A stretch of 35,603 bases of DNA from Cyanobacteria bacterium K_Offshore_surface_m2_239 (GTDB taxonomy: Bacteria; Cyanobacteriota; Cyanobacteriia; PCC-6307; Cyanobiaceae). The notes beneath the pieces are model-generated. The model did not search any database. It was not told where the DNA came from and worked only from the letters and a program-made list of their open reading frames with translations. Where the stretch lies: positions 1-35,603 of the forward strand of contig VGQX01000015.1 of the NCBI GenBank assembly GCA_016882305.1, read 5' to 3'. The translations under genes were made by a program, and so were the position numbers. Below are positions 32,837-35,603 of the stretch, piece by piece. Every line of letters starts with the position of its first letter. Position 1 is the stretch's first letter.

Positions 32837-32965
32837 GATGTCGCCGGTTCGGCTCGGCGGTCCAGCCCTGGTTGGGGCGGATCCTAGCCAGCGGACTCCC
32901 CGGCGCCCTTCGTCGTCCCTCCGCATGCCCTCTTCCGCCTCCCGCCAGGCTCACCGCTCTCCCCC

Positions 32966-33643
32966 ATGACTGATCCTTCCTCCCCCCCTGGCTCCGCTCG
33001 GGACCGCTCAGCGGATCTGGCCCGTCGTCAGCTGTGGCTCGGCGCTCTCCACCATCTGGCTCTCGCCGATGGCGATTTCTCCCCCGCCGAGGAGCGCGTC
33101 CTCACGGAGGAGCTGCGCCTGGAGCTGTCGGGGGCCCGTTGGGAAGCGTTGCCCCTGCCCGGCGCCGAAGCCCTGGTCCATCGCTTCGGCCCGGCGACCC
33201 CTCTGGCGGAGGCCTTTCTGCGCTCCGCCGTCGTGGTCGCCCTGGCCGATGGTCATCTGAGTCCGCCGGAGATGGCGCTGCTGCGCCAGTGGAGCGAGGC
33301 GTTGAAGGTGGGGGAAGCGCTGCTGGCCGCCCTGCCCGACACCTGTTGCGACAGCGATGGAAACGTCGGCCTCCTCGAAGGGCTCAAGGCTTGGCTGGAT
33401 GAGCTGGATCCGGTGGATCCGGCCGTCGCAAGGTTTCTGGTGCGCCTCATTCCCGCCCAGTGCCCCTTCGAGCGGGATGTGAGGCTGTTCGGACACAAAC
33501 TGGTGCACATCCCTCCCATGTGCAAGATCAACCCGCTCTACGAGCAGCTCGTCGGCCTGCGGCTGCGGTGTCTCACCAGCCTGGAGGAGCGGCGGGAGAG
33601 CCCGGCCTCCGCTGACGCCGCTCCCGGCCCTCAGACGCCATGA
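32966..33643 (+). CDS. TerB-like domain fused to a Mo-nitro_C (Mo-dependent nitrogenase C-terminal-like) domain
   Basis: A 225-residue soluble protein with two parts. Residues about 20-130 resemble a TerB-type helical domain, with two copies of an acidic metal-binding-like pattern (HHLALADGDFSPAEERVLTEEL and VALADGHLSPPEMALL). Residues about 150-205 match the cyanobacterial Mo-nitro_C domain: LVRLIPAQCPFERDVRLFGH followed by KLVHIPPMCKINPLYEQL and RLRCL. Despite the family name, this domain occurs in non-fixing cyanobacteria and does not imply nitrogenase. The Cys and His are arranged as if to bind metal (inference). The stop overlaps the start of the FAD oxidoreductase (ATGA). Function is unknown. 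Confidence 0.8.
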   Translation: MTDPSSPPGSARDRSADLARRQLWLGALHHLALADGDFSPAEERVLTEELRLELSGARWEALPLPGAEALVHRFGPATPLAEAFLRSAVVVALADGHLSPPEMALLRQWSEALKVGEALLAALPDTCCDSDGNVGLLEGLKAWLDELDPVDPAVARFLVRLIPAQCPFERDVRLFGHKLVHIPPMCKINPLYEQLVGLRLRCLTSLEERRESPASADAAPGPQTP

Positions 33644-35505
33644 GCGCCCTTCAGCGAACGGTGTCCGTCGTCGTCTGGGGAGGCGGAACCGGGGGGGTGG
33701 CCGCCGCCCTGCAGGCGGCCCGGAGCGGGGTGGACACCGTGCTGCTCACGCCAGGCCCCTGGCTGGGGGGGATGGTGAGCGCGGCGGGCGTCTGCTGCCC
33801 GGACGGCAACGAACTCTCCCCTTGGCAGACCGGTCTGTGGGGGGCGTTGTTGCGCGCCCTGGCCGCCGGGACGCCGGGGGGGCTGGATCACAACTGGGTC
33901 AGCTGCTTCGGCTATCGGCCCGCCACGGCGGAGGCGATCCTGCGGGGCTGGGTAGAGCGGGAAGCGCGACTGAGCTGGTGGCCTCTGGCCCGGTTGGAGG
34001 CGGTGGAGCGCCAGGGGGATCGCCTCGTCGCCCTGGACGTGTGCTGGCGGGGGGAGGACTGGCGCCTGTCGCCCACCCTCGTGATCGACGGCAGCGATCG
34101 CGGCGATCTCTATCCCCTGGCCGCCGTGCCCCATCGTCTGGGCTGGGAGGCGAGGGAGACCTGGGAGGAGCCCAGCGCCCCGCCCCGCGCCGCTCTGGAG
34201 TCGGATCCATTCTTTCAGCGCCAGCGGGTGCAGTCCCCCACCTGGGTGGCGATGGCCCAGCTTGCCGCGAGCGGGGAGGGGCCGGGCGTCGCGCCTGGCG
34301 CGACGGCCCTCTCCGGCACGCCTGGCGATTCCGGCGGCGAGCCGACTCCCGCGGCGCCGTTCGCGGAGGCCACCCGTCGCTTCGGCCTGGAACGCACCCT
34401 CACCTACGGCCGGTTGCCGGGGGGGCTGCTGATGCTCAACTGGCCCCTGGCCGGCAATGACTGGCATGAGGGATTGGAGCGGGCGTTCGCGGAGGGTCTG
34501 CCCCCCGGGTCGGTGGCGGACGATCTGGCCGCCGAGATGCGGAACCACAGCCAAGCCTTCGCGGAGGCGTTGCGGGATCTCGCCCCGGGGCGCCTGGAGC
34601 GGGCCAGGGTTTTCCCCACGGCGGAGGACGCCGCCGCCGGCGCCCTGGAGGGGGCGGAGGACCTGGCCTTGATGCCCTACTGGCGGGAGGGTCGCCGCCT
34701 GGTGGCGCTGGACACCGTGGTGGAGCGGCAGCTCCTGCCCCTGGCCCCCGGGGCCGCCATCGGCCCGCTCTCGCGGGAGGGGACGGGTCGCCTGACGGCG
34801 ATCGCCGTGGGCAACTACGCCAACGACCACCATTACCCCGGACCCGACTGGCCCCTCGCCCCGAAGAGTTGTCGGTGGGGAGGGCGTTGGAGCGGCACGC
34901 CCTTCACTGTTCCCTACGGCGCTCTGGTGAGCGAGGGCGTGACCAATCTGCTGGCGGCGGACAAGGCGATCGGCGTGAGCCACATGGCCAACGGCGCCAC
35001 GCGCCTGCAACCGCTGGTGCTGAATCTGGGACAGGCGGCGGGATTGGCGGCGGCCCTGTGCGTGCGGCTGGGGGTGCGTCCGGCGGAGCTGCCGGTGCGT
35101 CGCCTGCAGGAGGCCTTGATCCTCGACCCCTTGGCGCCAGCGGGCCCCCTACCCCTGTGGGACACCCCCTGGCACCATCCGGAATGGCGGGAGCGACAGC
35201 TGGCTCTCCTGGAGGATCCGAGCCGCTTGGAGCCGAGTGGGCGTTGGAGTCCACGGGCGGGGGATCCCCACCAGGCTCCGAGCGAACCGGGCGAACGCCT
35301 CTGGCGGGGCGAGTTGCGTGGCGACGGCCAGGGGGGCTTCACCCTCCACGGCTCCCCGGGCCTGGCGGGGGAACCCTGGCCCCTGATCACCCTGGAGCCC
35401 GCCCTGAACGACTGGCTGGGGCAGCGGACACGGCCCGCTCCTGTGGCCCTGGTGGGTTGCGCCAACCCTTGGGGACCGTGGCTGCGGGTGTCACGACTGG
35501 CTTGA
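33640..35505 (+). CDS. FAD-dependent oxidoreductase (FAD_oxidored family)
   Basis: A 621-residue flavoprotein of unknown substrate. The N-terminus is a Rossmann fold for FAD (VVVWGGGTGGVAAALQAARSG) followed by LGGMVSAAGVCCPDGNE, and the C-terminal region has NLLAADKAIGVSHMANGATR and PLVLNLGQAAGLAAALCVRLG, the typical second FAD contact of this family. Middle sections (about 205-245) carry a Gly/Ala/Pro-rich insert that looks lineage-specific, in DNA of up to 83% GC in the sampled line 34261-34320. There is no signal peptide, so it is likely cytoplasmic. It is translationally coupled to the TerB/Mo-nitro_C gene. A 14-bp tandem repeat begins at its stop codon. Confidence 0.85.
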   Translation: MSALQRTVSVVVWGGGTGGVAAALQAARSGVDTVLLTPGPWLGGMVSAAGVCCPDGNELSPWQTGLWGALLRALAAGTPGGLDHNWVSCFGYRPATAEAILRGWVEREARLSWWPLARLEAVERQGDRLVALDVCWRGEDWRLSPTLVIDGSDRGDLYPLAAVPHRLGWEARETWEEPSAPPRAALESDPFFQRQRVQSPTWVAMAQLAASGEGPGVAPGATALSGTPGDSGGEPTPAAPFAEATRRFGLERTLTYGRLPGGLLMLNWPLAGNDWHEGLERAFAEGLPPGSVADDLAAEMRNHSQAFAEALRDLAPGRLERARVFPTAEDAAAGALEGAEDLALMPYWREGRRLVALDTVVERQLLPLAPGAAIGPLSREGTGRLTAIAVGNYANDHHYPGPDWPLAPKSCRWGGRWSGTPFTVPYGALVSEGVTNLLAADKAIGVSHMANGATRLQPLVLNLGQAAGLAAALCVRLGVRPAELPVRRLQEALILDPLAPAGPLPLWDTPWHHPEWRERQLALLEDPSRLEPSGRWSPRAGDPHQAPSEPGERLWRGELRGDGQGGFTLHGSPGLAGEPWPLITLEPALNDWLGQRTRPAPVALVGCANPWGPWLRVSRLA

Positions 35506-35572
35506 GGCGGGCCTGGTGAGGCGGGCCTGGTGAGGCGGGCCTGGTGAGGCGGGCCTTGTGGGGCGGGCTCAG
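35503..35572. repeat. 14-bp tandem repeat beginning in the stop codon of the FAD oxidoreductase gene
   Basis: TGAGGCGGGCCTGG is repeated exactly at 35503-35516, 35517-35530 and 35531-35544, then with one change at 35545-35558 and more degenerately at 35559-35572. The first TGA is the stop codon. A GGGCTC-rich stretch continues to the window edge, so the array may extend or change unit there. Confidence 0.9.
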
Positions 35573-35603
35573 GGGGCTCGCGGGCTCAGAGGGCTCGCGC
35601 GTC

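Noticed and set aside
33400-33600. Evidence for nitrogen fixation from the Mo-nitro_C domain
   Set aside because: The domain is widespread in cyanobacteria without nitrogenase, and no nif gene is in the window.
33631-35010. 459-codon minus-strand frame opposite the FAD oxidoreductase
   Set aside because: Arg/Gly/Pro-rich shadow produced by high GC; the plus-strand gene has clear FAD motifs.

Overview
The window looks like chromosomal housekeeping DNA from a unicellular cyanobacterium, most likely the picocyanobacterial Synechococcus/Cyanobium lineage. The evidence is geranylgeranyl reductase ChlP, the PSII-repair protein Psb32, the proton-extrusion protein PxcA, cytochrome maturation factors (CcsA and a CCB-type haem-attachment factor), a cyanobacterial-type GlgC, class II FBP/SBPase, and several small proteins known only from cyanobacteria. 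The order rpe-glpX-hemA-glgC-gnd-pgl followed by ilvD-upp resembles marine picocyanobacteria as I remember them. The HIP1 octamer GCGATCGC, abundant in many other cyanobacteria, was spotted only twice by eye. I found no rRNA, CRISPR array, transposase or phage gene.

Layout. 1-1.9 kb: the tail of an unrecognised gene, then chlP (-). 2-8.6 kb: a D,D-carboxypeptidase, then a rightward run typA-DUF309-lptA-lptB-lptF-ccsA (translation, outer-membrane LPS export, cytochrome c maturation). 8.7-16 kb: carbon and tetrapyrrole metabolism, with rpe (-) divergent from glpX, then hemA, glgC, gnd and pgl. 16-17 kb: a CIA30-domain protein overlapping a small unknown gene. 17-19.8 kb: leftward ilvD, a membrane-anchored small protein and a divergent upp-like gene. 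19.8-23.6 kb: a lumenal pentapeptide-repeat protein, a cobalamin riboswitch, hupE, cobW, purS and purQ. 23.7-26 kb: a 2-Cys peroxiredoxin with a clear terminator (-), a small cyanobacterial protein, tRNA-Met(CAU) and a LysM/M23 peptidase with a good sigma-70 promoter. 26.2-29.2 kb: a compact leftward operon psb32-pxcA-cobU-trmL. 29.3-35.5 kb: a CCB-type protein, lptC and metG (-), then a TerB/Mo-nitro_C fusion translationally coupled to an FAD oxidoreductase, ending in a 14-bp tandem repeat.

Connections. The rpe-glpX and gnd-pgl genes supply both the Calvin cycle and the oxidative pentose phosphate pathway, and glgC diverts fixed carbon into glycogen. hemA and chlP are two ends of chlorophyll synthesis. 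lptA/lptB/lptF and the distant lptC together give most of one LPS exporter. The riboswitch, hupE, cobW and cobU form a corrinoid/cobalt theme.

The most unusual features are: a strong base-composition mosaic, with 60-base samples ranging from about 40% to 83% GC and changes inside single genes; two mutually exclusive hairpins directly in front of ilvD; an Upp homologue with a degenerate PRPP loop; a short secreted-looking ORF with no canonical start codon between cobW and purS; and a Mo-nitro_C domain fused to TerB. I see no unmistakable new defence or mobile system.
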